64,000 bases of DNA from Thalassia testudinum (taxonomy: Eukaryota > Streptophyta > Magnoliopsida > Alismatales > Hydrocharitaceae). The notes under the pieces are model-generated. The model was not told where the DNA came from. It did not search any database and saw only the letters and a list, made by a program, of their open reading frames with translations. Shown here piece after piece: positions 1 to 10,840 of the stretch. The position numbers and the translations under genes were made by a program. Numbering within the stretch: the stretch's first letter is position 1; each line of letters opens with the position of its first letter. The stretch covers positions 4,774,001 through 4,838,000 of the forward strand of contig JAZHRO010000062.1 of the NCBI GenBank assembly GCA_037157565.1, in the 5' to 3' direction.

Positions 1-423
1 ACTGATTTCTGTACCTTTATGGCTGGTAATCTGGTTACTTGGAGGAGCAAGAAACAGGGGATAGTTTCTCGCTCCAGTGCAGAGTCAGAGTATAGGGCGA
101 TGGCCCAAACTGCTGCAAAGATGGTTGGAATACAGTCTCTACTGCATGATTTACACATCCAGATTGAGGAACCTATGGAGATGCGATACAACAATCAAGC
201 TACTACATATATAGCCAACAACCCGATGTTCCATGAGCACACCAAACATGTTGAGGTTGACTGCCACTATACCAGAGATCTCATACAACGTGGTTTGCTA
301 CGACGTACTAATGTTGCATCTGAGGATCAAACTGCTGATGTGTTCACAAAGCCTCTACCTCGATTGGCATTTGATTATTGTTGTTCCAAGCATAGCATGA
401 TTGACATCTATGCTCCAATTTGA
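1..423 (+). CDS. Ty1/copia RNase H C-terminus (3' end of a retrotransposon pol)
   Basis: The frame is open from the left window edge to a stop at 421-423. It encodes the last ~140 residues of a copia polyprotein, the RNase H part that removes the RNA strand during reverse transcription. Recognisable blocks are NLVTWRSKKQ, SRSSAESEYRAMA and HTKHVEVDCHY, followed by the terminal QTADVFTKPLP block. The reading frame has no internal stop, unlike most copia pieces in this window. A polypurine tract (gagggggag) and an LTR starting TGTTGATACTC follow at once, as expected for a pol 3' end. The rest of the element lies left of the window. Family assignment is very secure; coding activity is unknown. 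Confidence 0.93.
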   Translation, partial: TDFCTFMAGNLVTWRSKKQGIVSRSSAESEYRAMAQTAAKMVGIQSLLHDLHIQIEEPMEMRYNNQATTYIANNPMFHEHTKHVEVDCHYTRDLIQRGLLRRTNVASEDQTADVFTKPLPRLAFDYCCSKHSMIDIYAPI

Positions 424-430
424 GGGGGAG

Positions 431-590
431 TGTTGATACTCTTATTTATATTGTTTATGTTTACTGGGACTGCTTTGTTATGCTTATATTTTGTCTAATT
501 TTTTAATGTATTTTTCCCAACATCTCTCTCTATATAGAGAGGTGTAGAGTTTTCTCAATAAAGTAGATTGGTCATTTCTTCCTATATGAT
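431..590 (+). repeat. Copia 3' LTR
   Basis: The LTR starts TGTTGATACTC directly after the polypurine tract at 421-430. It holds a TATA-like stretch (ctatatagagag) and an AATAAA signal near 556. Layout and wording resemble the LTR at 58517-58666, so it belongs to the same family (called F here). The right end is not sharp because no second LTR is in the window. Confidence 0.75.
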
Positions 591-934
591 TTTTAGATTT
601 TTTGCTTTAGATTTTCATTTACGATGAATTGGTGAATTGCAATCATGAGTTGCATATATTCATGTAAGTTGTAACATGTTCTTCAAGTCTTTTTGTCCTA
701 ATGTGATGTTAATTTTGAAATAGTTACTTGTTGATTATGATTCTAAATTCTAATTATATGTTAATTTTTTTCATGTTTTACGGACATAGTTAAATTGGTT
801 TTAAGATCATGTATGTTTTCTTTTTATAATTGCTTGTGTTTCATTTGTGGAGGCATGTTATATTTAATATTTCAAATATTAAAAAATACTACACCGATTA
901 ATCCATGATTAATCACCCGCATACTGTATACTCT
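591..934. other. AT-rich spacer, no gene seen
   Basis: This stretch is AT-rich with stops in all frames and no recognisable protein, RNA gene or terminal repeat. It separates the copia LTR from the LINE fragment. Confidence 0.5.
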
Positions 935-3250
935 TCAGTCCGTGACCTCACCAACTGAATATAAACTGTCAATTTCTGTAGCCTTGGTGAGGCTTGAGGG
1001 CTTCTTGATTCTATCCATGCAATCACATAGAGCACAAACTAAGTGCCTTGCACCCTTTAAGAAAAACAGTACTTTATTCACATAAGCTAGATGGGTGGGT
1101 ATCATTCTCCCTTTCCACTTCAAAGGGGTAATTGCACCCCTGATCACCTCCACCATAGTGGATGGCACCTCAATAACGATCGTGAATAAAGGCAAAGGGC
1201 TATGATTCAGAAACTCGAACCTCTTAAAAAAAAGGGCTAAGAGAATCTCCTTATCTTAGCCTAGAGGATCATTTAAAAAGGCTAGTCAGGCACCCATTCA
1301 CCAAGAGATGGAGAAGGATACCTTGTTGGAAACTCTGTCATCCATGAGCACCATCAATACTGAATCTGAGCACCGTGAGAACACAAATGATGAAAGGGTG
1401 GCTCACCAATTCAAATGCCTTAGGTCAATATTCAAGCAAGCCTCGGCCGCAACATTCTTCCTCCAGAATCCAACTAGCAATCCTGCACAAGCAACGTGCA
1501 ATCTGAGATCCTTGCAGGTATGAAAGCTGTCTGGTTGCATGGTACAAGGTTGCAGAGGATGAACTTCAATCTAGAGGCAAGAATCTTCACAGAAATCTTA
1601 TAGATCACATAGCAGCATGAGATAGGCTGGTAGTCATTAAGTTCCATGGACAAGGGCCTATGCTTACCGTGGTGATTTCGGTATGGCTTACAGATCTAAC
1701 CATACATCTCCATGTGAATTCAACAGTCATAAAACTTCTACTGATGGATAAAAAAACGTGTGCCAGACTCAGCTGGACTAGGGACTGGGCTAATACTTCT
1801 AGAGCAGCATCAATCTCCTCATTTGTCACAAGTCATTCTGGTCAGTCCCTTGCTTCCGTTGAGGGTTCCTGTGGAACAGAGGGGAAGTCACCAATTGTCA
1901 AGGGTGACTGGTTGTGCAGATTAGAGAAGTGAGCAACTGCTACCTCTGCAGTGTGCTTTAACTCCAAAATGCCCTCCCCCTTGTTACCAACAAGCAGGCT
2001 TGATGCAATTCTTTGCTTGCGAAATTTTGGTGGCTTTATAGAAAAATTTGGTAGAACAATCCCCATGTTTAGGCCAAGACCCTTAGGCCGTGATTTGGTA
2101 GAGGTTTAAAGAGTAGTTTTATCCCGTGTCAATGCTTAAAGCTACAATAAATGAATAATGAAAAGGTTTTATTCCTCATCTATCACATCTACCATCATTC
2201 ATCACATCTTCTTCTCACCAATTATATCTACCTCTACTAACTCACTCTTACTGATCACATCCACATATCACATCTATCCTACTAACCCACTCCCAATACA
2301 AATAAAAACAAAAACTAATAGTAATATCAACTCAACTATCACATCCACAACCACTAACCTTCCTCTTACCCATCCACTTATCCCTCCTTAAGATTTCCTA
2401 AACTTTATCCAGTCTTAAACTTTAAACCTCTATCAAACATAACCTTGGTTCTTTGCCTCCACATCAACTCTTGTAATTCTTGAAGCTGCTTGATTGCCTT
2501 CTTTCTGTCCAACTCCTGGTCAACCAAACCATCAAAAGAGTTACCAATGCCACATGAATTGCCAACAAGTTCTCTGCAAACTCAATCTCCTTATGGAGAT
2601 TGGATCGAGTCCTTTGCCTACTGTTTAAGTGCACCCTTCACAGCCTTCAGCTTTTGGTTAACACATAAAGGCAGTTACCCTCTATCTGTAACTTGCCACG
2701 AAAGGTCCATTGCATCAGAGTAGCTGGGCCTGCTCTTGCCAAAACAAGAAATATCTAAAAAAGATAGGAGCAAGGGGTCTTAGCAGTTAAAGGGATCATG
2801 CAAGGGGGAGCAATGCCTCTTGCACATCAGCAGATCCTCCAGCCACATGGCACTTATGAGAGGGGAGCAGCAATGTGCCTGGAACCCAGCGATGAATTTA
2901 TCCAGATTGAGTGTTCCTCATCACCTACAAGTCAAAGGGATTGACTTTATCCGCAGGCTTATTGAAGCTCTTAAGCAGCATTGCAGTAAGCGTCACCCTT
3001 CCCACTTCTTCCTTGGTTCTTTCTACATTTAAGTTTCTCACTACCAGCCTAGGCACAATTCTCTCCAGGGTGGTATCGTTTACTGGCAGTTAGCATATCT
3101 CAACCCTGAGGATTCTCTTCCAAGATTTGGGCAGGTTCCTTGCTTGATTTCTAGTCTCTACCAGACCAATCATGTTAGGGTTACAGGGTGAAAAAGCTTA
3201 CAGAATACTATTGGGTTTGGAAGACTTATTGACCCCCCATGTGCATATAC
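935..3250 (-). mobile_element. L1-type LINE fragment (reverse transcriptase, degenerate)
   Basis: Read on the - strand, the 5' part (about 2450-3200) carries text typical of the segment between the L1 endonuclease and reverse transcriptase. Around 1605-2066 there are the blocks ELKHTAEVAVAHFSNL and VTNEEIDAALEVL, the usual entry to the reverse transcriptase. At 935-1195 comes ITPLKWKGRMIPTHLAYV followed by a decayed active-site region (YVNKVLFFLKG where YADD is expected). Several frameshifts and stops make it non-functional. It ends inside the reverse transcriptase, so the 3' end is missing; this is not ordinary 5' truncation and implies a later break. A 359-bp MITE interrupts it at 2086-2444. 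Confidence 0.75.
2086..2444. mobile_element. MITE (Tourist/PIF-Harbinger-like) inside the LINE
   Basis: The ends are inverted repeats: GGCCGTGATTTGG then TAGAGGTTTAAAG on the left, and GGTTATGTTTGA then the same TAGAGGTTTAAAG on the right strand. Flanks are TTA (2083-2085) and TTG (2445-2447), an imperfect 3-bp duplication of the kind PIF/Harbinger elements leave. The interior is low-complexity pyrimidine-rich sequence. The open frame at 2158-2391 is chance. Confidence 0.6.
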
Positions 3251-3543
3251 AAAGGGACAGCAGCTTTAGGTGTGGAAGTATCTTAGAAATGTGCATTGGG
3301 AGTTCCTTTTCATGATGTTCTAAATGCTCATGGTGTGCTCACAGCATGTCAGTGAAATAGCCTTTTTTGATGACCCTAGCGACAGAATGTCAGAATGCAG
3401 GAGTGCTAGTAATATTTTGTCAAATTTTAATAGTATGTTGAGAAGTTTGGCATGGGTGGCATTATGTATAATTTTTAGACTGTTGCCATATTTTAGGGTT
3501 GACGGGCAGCTTAGTAATCCATCCTTATCCATTATGTTGCATG

Positions 3544-3587
3544 TTTGTTGAAGCAATCCCTTTCAAAAAAATTTTTGTTGGAGTGAT
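3544..3587. repeat. 14-bp direct repeats around a 16-bp pyrimidine/A-run insert
   Basis: TTTGTTGAAGCAAT (3544-3557) and TTTGTTGGAGTGAT (3574-3587) match at 11 of 14 positions and flank CCCTTTCAAAAAAATT. The sister hAT-B copy near 55025 carries this stretch once and lacks the insert. Confidence 0.65.
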
Positions 3588-6525
3588 AAGAACCCATTCA
3601 AGGATTTTCTCTTTATTTGTTGGATTTTTAAGGCATTTTAGCTTCTCTGAAGTTAAATAGTATCTATTTCTTGTTATTTAAGCTAGATTTAAGATCCCAT
3701 CTTGTAAATCCATGAGCTAATGGTAGGTTAACTAGTTTTATGATTGTTTGATCTATTTATTTTATAAAGTTAAATTATTATATCTTAGGATTTAATGTTT
3801 AAATGTTTTCTTTCTATACGATTAATATTTGAATGTTTATCAAGTATTGGTAGCATAATACTCTTGTTGAATTGTAAGGGGTTATTTGTTATTTCTTTTA
3901 TTCTTAAGGGATACTTATGTAATTTGCCCAGTTCTCTTTTGTATAAAAAGAGGGCTAGGGTTTCTTTTGGAGGCTAATGCATCTATTTTATTCAATATGG
4001 TATCAAAGCAACAATCCTAAGTCGGTGCTCTGATATTCCATCGAAAAAGAATCCACCACAATATGATTGGATCACCGACATGGAGGTGATCCGATGAAGA
4101 ACGACTTCTATGCCACCACCACCAGTAGCGTTGCGCCAACCGAGGAGGCAGTAGCGGCAATCGTATCATCGTTGGACGGCCTGTCAGTGTTGGCAGTGTC
4201 GCCGTTTGGCTATTTGTCGCCAGTGGCGCCACCAACGATGGATAATGGTCGTCGACAGTAGGGGTTGCTACTGCTGGTGGCTGCCGAGTTCTTGTTGTAA
4301 GTATTATACTTTGCATGATGAGCCTTCTCTCACACCTAGTTTTGATGGCGATGAGCTTTCTTTCACCTATGTTGGAGAACGTTGATATGAGAAGATCAAC
4401 TTCAGTTTCTACCGGTTTTGCATGTCAGCCCAAGAAATTGTGAAGAAGAGGGTTAGGAGTGTGGATAATTGACTCTGGCACCTCCGTTCTATCGTTTGTA
4501 GGACCTTGTGACTCCACAGGGAATCCAAGATGTATAGGTGGACAATGGAGCAACCTCTCCTGTTACAGTAGTTAGATGTGTAGATGCTATGTCCAGGATG
4601 AAGATAGAGAAGGTATGTTATGCTCCTGAGTTTCCCATAAATCTTCTGCCTATGAGTAGAATTTGTAGAGATCTTGGATGTGTTATTTTTTATGAGAAAC
4701 ACTGTTATTTCGAAGACTGAGCCACATGGGAGATAGTTAGTAGTAGCATAGAAAGAGATGGTGTGTACTATTTGGACATGCCTACATTGTTTGCTAGGGC
4801 TGTGTCAATCCCCTATTGTGACATCGTAGACTTGAGCATCCTTTCATAAAGAAGATGCATCAGATGTATCTAGAATTATCCGATTCATTAATTCTGGATT
4901 GTGAAGACTGTCAGTTGGGGAAGCTTCATAGGAGTAGCTACCCCAAGAGAGATGCCGGTGTCAGTTCAATGCCTTTTTCCTCGGTGCATTGTGATGTCTA
5001 GGGATCGCCTAGAGTTGCCTCTATTGGTAGACATGGATATTTTGCAGTACTGGTGGATTATAGTGTAGACTTATCTGGGTGTTTCTGATGAAGTTTCGCA
5101 GTGAGATTCCTTCCATTTAGCAGTTTTGTCTGAGGTGCAGACACAGTGTGATACTACTATTTAGGTCTTTTGCAGTGAATGCATTAGAGTTTATGCACCA
5201 TGACTTATAGGAGGCCTTTCGTTTCGTGGGGATTATTCACTAGACCTCGTGCGCTCATACTTCCCAGCAGCATAGGGTTGCTGAGTGCAAATTTGCGCTA
5301 TCTGCTTGATATTGCAAGACCTTGATGTCTTATATGAAGGTTCCTAAGCAATTTTGGGGTGATGGCATACTTTCAGTAGCATATTTGATTAACCAGTTGC
5401 TATCTTCTGTGCTTCATTGTCAAATCCCATACCAAGTTATACATCCTGAGTGCAGCAGGACTTTTCCCTTGCCTCTGAGAGTTTTCAAATGCATATGTTT
5501 TGTTCAAAACTATGGTATTCAGGATAAGTTTGCTTCCCATGACATGAAGTGTCTTTCTTGGTTATTCCAGGACCTAGAAGGGCTACAAATGTTATGATCC
5601 AGTTTGCAGGAGGTATGTTATTGTTGATGTGACCTTTGAGATGCCCCTACTTCTCAGAAAAAGAGTCATTCATAGAGGCTTTCATATAGGAGATGCAGGT
5701 GTATCAGATCATAGGTAAATTTCTCTTATGATGAGCCAGCTCAGCCTATTATCCCTTTAAATAGGGGTGATTCAGATAGAGAAGAGGAGACCGTGCAGAG
5801 GAGATCCAGTGTCGCATGCATGCTCCATCCTATTTCTCGTTACACTGTAGTCTCACATCTCCAGGAGGGAGATAGACAATTTGCGTCTGCCATCACTACT
5901 ACGATAGTTCCCAAAGATTTCTTTCAAGCTCTCCATGATCCATGGTGAAAAGCAGCTGTGGATGAGGAGATGCATGCTTTACAGACTAGAAAAACATGGA
6001 ATCTTGTTTCATGTCCTGAGGGTACCACAGTTGTTGGGTGCAGATGGGTATATACCAAGTATAGATTAGATGGGATAATGGAGATATATAAGGCTAGACT
6101 TGTTGCCAGGGGATTCACCCAAATATATGCAGTGAATTACCTTGAGACCTTTTCACCAGTACTCGTATTATTTCTATCAGGATTATCTTTTCTATTGTTA
6201 TAGTTAAGCAGCGGCCTTGACATCAGCTTGATATAAAAAATGTCTTATATGGATATCTTACTAAAGTGGTATATATGAGACAACCATCAGGTTAAGGTAG
6301 TTAGGAGGAGCTTGTTTGTCGCCTACAGAAAGCTATTTATGGCTTCAAGCAGAGCCCATGAACTTGGTTTGAGAGGCTCAATTTGGAGATCAAGAAGGTG
6401 GAGTTCTGGCAGTCCACCATTGATCATTATATATTTGTTAGAAGGATAAAGTACGGTGAGACGTGAAGAGTTGTTATTTTGGCAGGTTATGTTGATATGA
6501 TCTTGGCTAGTGATGATATTGATGG

Positions 6526-7087
6526 TGTTGGGAATAGGAAAGAGTCCATGTGACACATGCCATGTGGCACCTATCCCATGCCCAACAAGGCCGGCGGTTG
6601 GTGGTCCTTTGGATCAAATTTGGTGCACCAATATTGGTGTTTATCTATTTTTAGTATTTGAGTTTCTTAGGAATTAAGTTTTAGGAGTTGGTTTTGTTAA
6701 GAGATAAAATCTTTCTAAATGAGAAAAGATTTTATTTCTTTAGGAAACAAGATTTTATCCCTTGCTTTATTTGTTGGGATATGTACTCTCTATAAATAGA
6801 GCCTTCCCACCTTATTTTCTCTTGAGTCAATAGAAGAATATTTCCTAACAACAAAGACTCCTCTCCTCTCTCTCTTTTCTCTCTTTCTCACTGTGCAACA
6901 ACAAGGCCAACCAGCCTCCACCTTTAGCCAGTCAACTACTCCTTCCTGTCGCTACCTCCTTTCCAGACTTGCCTGATCACCCAGATAAGACGTCTGGTGT
7001 ACTGTCCATACGACTTAACGCGACGACACCTTGTTGCGTGCGCATAGGAGTCTCCACGCTTTGCTTTCGCCACCTAAAATCTCTATA
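6526..7087 (+). repeat. Solo LTR of copia family D inside copia C1
   Basis: TGTTGGGAATAGG starts the LTR. The internal promoter block (gggatatgtactctctataa at ~6777) is shared with the LTRs at 26893, 31022 and 54022. Both sides carry GATGG (6521-6525 and 7088-7092), a perfect 5-bp target-site duplication. No internal region remains, so it arose by LTR-LTR recombination. It contains one gacgtctgg word at ~6987. Confidence 0.8.
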
Positions 7088-7131
7088 GATGGGATAGCAT
7101 CTTTTCAAAAAAACATATTGATGGGATAGCA
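7088..7131. repeat. 12-bp direct repeats around a 20-bp T/A insert
   Basis: GATGGGATAGCA occurs at 7088-7099 and 7120-7131, flanking TCTTTTCAAAAAAACATATT. The paralogous spot in copia C2 (~43928) has the unit once and no insert. The first copy overlaps the target duplication of the neighbouring solo LTR. Confidence 0.65.
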
Positions 7132-8170
7132 GAGACAAAGGCCTTTCTCCAATCCACTTTTGTCACCAAAGATTTAGGTGGTCTTCGCTACTTCTTGAGG
7201 ATAGAGGTTTGTTAGGAGGCTGGATTATCCTTATCACCAAGGCAGTACACTTTACAAATCCTAGAGGAGGTTGGACTTCTTGGGTCCAAACCATCTGGGA
7301 TATCAGTAGAGGCACCTTCAAGCCACAGCTCTAGTGAGACAGATCTTTTGTTTGAGGATGTTACCAGGTATCGTAGTATTGTTGGTCATTTGTTATACCT
7401 GACTATTACACGATTAGACATTAGATTTGCTGTTAGTGGAGCCAGTTAGCTCATGCAAAGTCTCAGATGCAGTCACTGGCGAGATGTGTCTCCTCTTGAA
7501 ATACCTAACAGGCACCCCAGGGTGAGGTCCATACTACAGTACGATTGGTTCTCTTGATCTTGTGGCATATTCAGATGCGGATTATGCAGGGTCAATTGAG
7601 GACAGACGATCTACGTTAGGCTTTACTATCTACCTAGGAGGAAATCTAGTTTCATGGATGAGCAAGAAATAGAGTGTGGTTGCTCGCTCTAGTGTCGAGG
7701 CAGAATATAGGTTCATGGCTCAAGCTGCATGTGATATCATGTGGATGGTTGGTTTCCTACGAGATTTAGGGGTGGAGGTTGATACACTTGTTCCACTCTA
7801 TTGTAATGATAAGTCTGCTACCTACATTGCCTTCAATCCAGTCTTCTATGAGAGGACTAAACATATTGAGATTGATTGTCATTTTATGCAGTATAGTTTT
7901 AGAAGGCAAAATAAGTATCCCTTATATATCTTTTGAGCTACAGGCTGCTGACATTCTTACCAAACCCTTGAAGAAGCTCCATGATTTTCTAAACAAGTTG
8001 GGTCTCATTGACATATACGTCTCAACTTGAGAGGGAGTGTTGAGTTGTAAGGGGTTATTTGTTATTTCTTTTATCCTTAGTGGGCATTTATGTAATTTGC
8101 TCAGTTATCTTTTGTATAAAAAGAGGGCTAAGGTATTTTTTGGAGGCTAATGCATCTTTTTGATTCCATA

Positions 8171-10513
8171 ACCCCTATTTCTAAGGACTAGGCCGCGGAG
8201 CTTCTTGTTCCTTTCATGGAAGATGCTTGTCTTGGCCTATATGGGGATTAAATGCAGATGCTTGTCCTGGCCTTGATGGCTTCCCTGTTCTCTTCTATAA
8301 GTAGTTCTAGTCAACAGTGAAAGATGATGTGTTGCAGGTGCTACATCAATTTATAGATGGGAATCAAGGTTTTAATAGAATTAACATATTGTACATGTTC
8401 CTACTTCGAAAGGAGGGTGTGGAGGCTATCAAGGAGCATAGGTTTATTGCCTTATCCAATAGTATCTATCTCATTGTGGCAAAAGTTCTTGCAAACGGGC
8501 TGAGAGGAGTGTTGGGAGAAATTGTTGCACCTGCACAGATTGTGTTCGTGCCTGGTCGAAGTATCCTTGATGGATATGTGGTTGTCTCAGAGATTTTGGC
8601 TTTTTGGAGGAGATCAAGGAAGAAGGTTTTCCTTTGGAAAGTTGATTTTAGTAAGGCTTATGATTCAGTTCGGTAGTCTTTCTTGTGGGCTTCCGTAATT
8701 AGAAGGGGATTCCCTTCGAGATGGGTGGACTGGGTGAAGGATGTGTGACGATGACTTCTCTATTCTTATCAACGGAAACTCGACGGGTAGATGGATTCAG
8801 CCGAGAAGGGGGGTTAGGTAGGGATGCCCTTTGGCTCTAATGTTTTGTCTTGGTAGCAGATGCCTTAGCGAGAGCCTCAGCCAGAGCTTGTAAAAAAAAA
8901 TCCTTTAGTGGATTCTCTGCAGGGAATGGAAGCCAAATCCAAGTGCTACAGTATACAGATAACACTTTCTTTTTTGTGGAAGGTTCTGAAGCTAAGTCGA
9001 GAAGGGTCTAAATTCCTTTGGAGCTTTTTGAAGAGGCATCGAAGTTGCAGATAGATTTCTCTAAGTCTATCTTTATACCTTTCCACATGTCCCTACAAGA
9101 GTCTGGTGCTTGTAGCTCACTTGCACATTACAGAGGGTTCTCTTCTAGTCTTATATTTGGGTTTGCCACTACCAGATCAGCGGATATCTTTAACCGAGTG
9201 GAAGCCTTTAATTGAGAGGTTGGAGAGAAAATTGACAGGTTGGGCATCTCAAATTCTCTCTCGAGGTGGAAGTTTGGTTCTTTTGAAGATGGTGTTGGCC
9301 ACAATGCCATCCTATTTCTCTTCAGTGTTGAGGTTACCATAGAATATTGAAAAGAAGATATTTGTGCTGATGAGGGACTTCTTTTGGACCAACTGTGGGT
9401 CAACTGGCAAGGGAGTGAGATTGGTAGCTTGGGAGGATGTTTGTAGGTCGTTAGAGGAAGGCAGTTTAGGAGTTAGAGATCTGAGGAAGATGAACAACAA
9501 TCTCTTGACAAAATGGATTGCTAGACTATTTGGGCACAAATAAGATATGGTTGGAAGAGTTGTGGAGGCCTGTTATGGAACTTGTAGAAGTTGGGATCTG
9601 CTGGGTTCTACGTGGGTTGGGGTTTCACACTTCATTAAAGGTCTGGTGGAGGTTATGCCTAAGGTATAGAACTTCTCCCACATGGTGGGTGCGGGTGATT
9701 CGTTTTGGTTTTGGATTGATGACTAGATTTGACAAGGACAAGCTTAGGGAATGCTTTCCAAGATTGTTTGCATTGGTTGTGGATCAGCAGGCAAAGATGA
9801 TTGATTGCTGGGAGAATTCTTGGAGTCCTACTTTTGTGGGAAACCTTTCTGACCTGAGGATCTAGGAGCTCTAGGTGCTGTGGCAGGAGTTGGAAGATTT
9901 CCATGTTGAGGGAGGAATGGATGCCTTTGTGTGGAATGACGACGAGTTCCCTGTGAGGAAGGCATATAGGAGATTGGGCAGTGGAGGGGTGGTGATCGAT
10001 GTTGAGTTTCGAAGGGATTGCAAGTAGATTTGGTTGGATTGTGTTCGTTGAAGATAAAGATTTTTGCGTGGCTTCTTAGAACAAGAAAGTTGATGACAAA
10101 AGTGTGGAGACCAAGATGGATTGCAGATGCAGATAAGGCATGTCCGCTATGTGGAGGGGTAGATGAAGACATCGAACATTTATTATTTGGGTGCTCCTTC
10201 TCGACTTGGCTGTAGAGGCATTTCCAGTTATCTTGGATAATGCATTATCGCTAAGATGCTTTCTGGAGATCCTTTAGGAGCGGGCATTTCAGCGGACAAC
10301 CCTACACATTCAGGACCAAGAAGGCCAAGGTTTTAGCGATTCTTTGGGGAATATGGCTTGGAAGGAATGCGGTTATCTTTAAATGGCAGCAATTGTATCT
10401 TGAAAATTTTATTTCTTGTCTTGTTACTCTTTTGAATTTCTGGGCAACCTCTATGTAATATCTTACCATTTTGCTTGGCTTTTGATTACCGGACAACCAG
10501 CCTTTCCCCTTTT
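8171..10513 (+). mobile_element. L1-type LINE, 5'-truncated, with ~20-bp target duplication
   Basis: The LINE begins inside the reverse transcriptase. FIALSNSIYLIVAKVLANGL and VFVPGRSILDG (8317-8676) lead to WKVDFSKAYDSV. The active-site region at ~8950 reads LQYTDNTFFFVEGS, so YADD has become YTDN. Further blocks are YLGLPL (9138) and KLTGWASQILSRGGSLVLLK (9230). A C-terminal zf-RVT domain at 10018-10215 keeps its cysteines (CPLCGGVDEDIEHLLFGC). The sequence just after it (caaagtattggtagcacaat, 10514-10533) repeats 3841-3860 on the far side of the copia insertion (caagtattggtagcataat): an L1-style duplication. So the LINE entered hAT-B1, and copia C1 later landed at its 5' junction. Many stops; inactive. 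Confidence 0.82.
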
Positions 10514-10840
10514 CAAAGTATTGGTAGCACAATCATGACTCTAATACAATTATAATCATAATTCTGAAATTTCCTCAGCGTGCCTCCAAAATGCCTATTT
10601 TTGGGGATGTCAAACTCATTGAAATTCAACATCGAAATTGAGGTATTTCGTCAACATGCCCATGGCATGCCTCCGAAATAGATATTTCCAAAATCATTGA
10701 ACGTTCACTGAAATTGGCATTTAAAACATTGCTTTCATAAAGGAAGCTTCAGTCATGTAGCTTCCTTAACTCTCCCTGTTTTATTTTTGCACTGTATCTA
10801 TTTGAATATGGATTTATTTGGATTTCCTTATCTTATTGTG

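Larger units (their letters stand above)
5958..8030 (+). pseudogene. Copia C1 reverse transcriptase-RNase H pseudogene
   Basis: This is the decayed 3' half of the C1 pol. The block VVGCRWVYTKYRLDG opens the reverse transcriptase at ~6030, followed by KARLVARGFTQIY and NYLETFSPV. A degenerate RLDIRFAVSGAS block is near 7415. RNase H is read from SVVARSSVEAEYRFMAQAA (7670) through FYERTKHIEIDCHFM to ADILTKPLKK (7950). There is a frameshift near 7900 between the last two blocks. The active-site region around 6490 reads VDMILASDD, with the YVDD motif damaged, and a 562-bp solo LTR is inserted immediately after it. No functional polymerase can be made from this copy. Confidence 0.85.
3865..8168 (+). 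mobile_element. Copia family C, copy 1 (gag-less, non-autonomous)
   Basis: The 5' LTR is at 3865-3994 and the 3' LTR at 8038-8168 (both TGTTGARTTGTAAGGGG). A primer-binding site (TGGTATCAAAGCA) sits at ~3998. From the leader (4060-4300) the sequence runs straight into the protease/pre-integrase region (4455-4720). No gag UBN2 domain or CCHC knuckle lies between, exactly as in copy 2 at 41315-44968. Integrase text spans 4800-5700, reverse transcriptase 5900-6520 and 7110-7440, RNase H 7560-8030. Stops and frameshifts are frequent. A solo LTR (6526-7087) interrupts the reverse transcriptase. The flanks (actct at 3860-3864 against acccc after the 3' LTR) are only weakly duplicated. Confidence 0.88.
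3314..10730. mobile_element. hAT-like element, family B copy 1, split by later insertions
   Basis: The left end (3314 onward, gatgttctaaatgctc) and the stretch to 3864 align by eye with the left end of copy B3 at 54768-55330. The right end (10534-10730) finishes ggcatttaaaacatt, the inverse of the left end, after subterminal GGCATGCC-type repeats. Flanks CTTTTCAT (3306-3313) and GCTTTCAT (10731-10738) match at 6 of 8 positions, consistent with an old 8-bp hAT duplication. Between the halves lie a gag-less copia (3865-8168) and an L1 LINE (8171-10513). No transposase is seen, so the element is non-autonomous. Confidence 0.6.

Noticed and set aside
2158..2391. 77-codon + strand ORF rich in Thr/Ser/Ile
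   Set aside because: It falls entirely inside the MITE (2086-2444) and reflects its pyrimidine-rich composition.
3865..8168. Clean 5-bp target duplication for copia C1
   Set aside because: The flanks (actct against acccc) agree at only 3 of 5 positions; not claimed.
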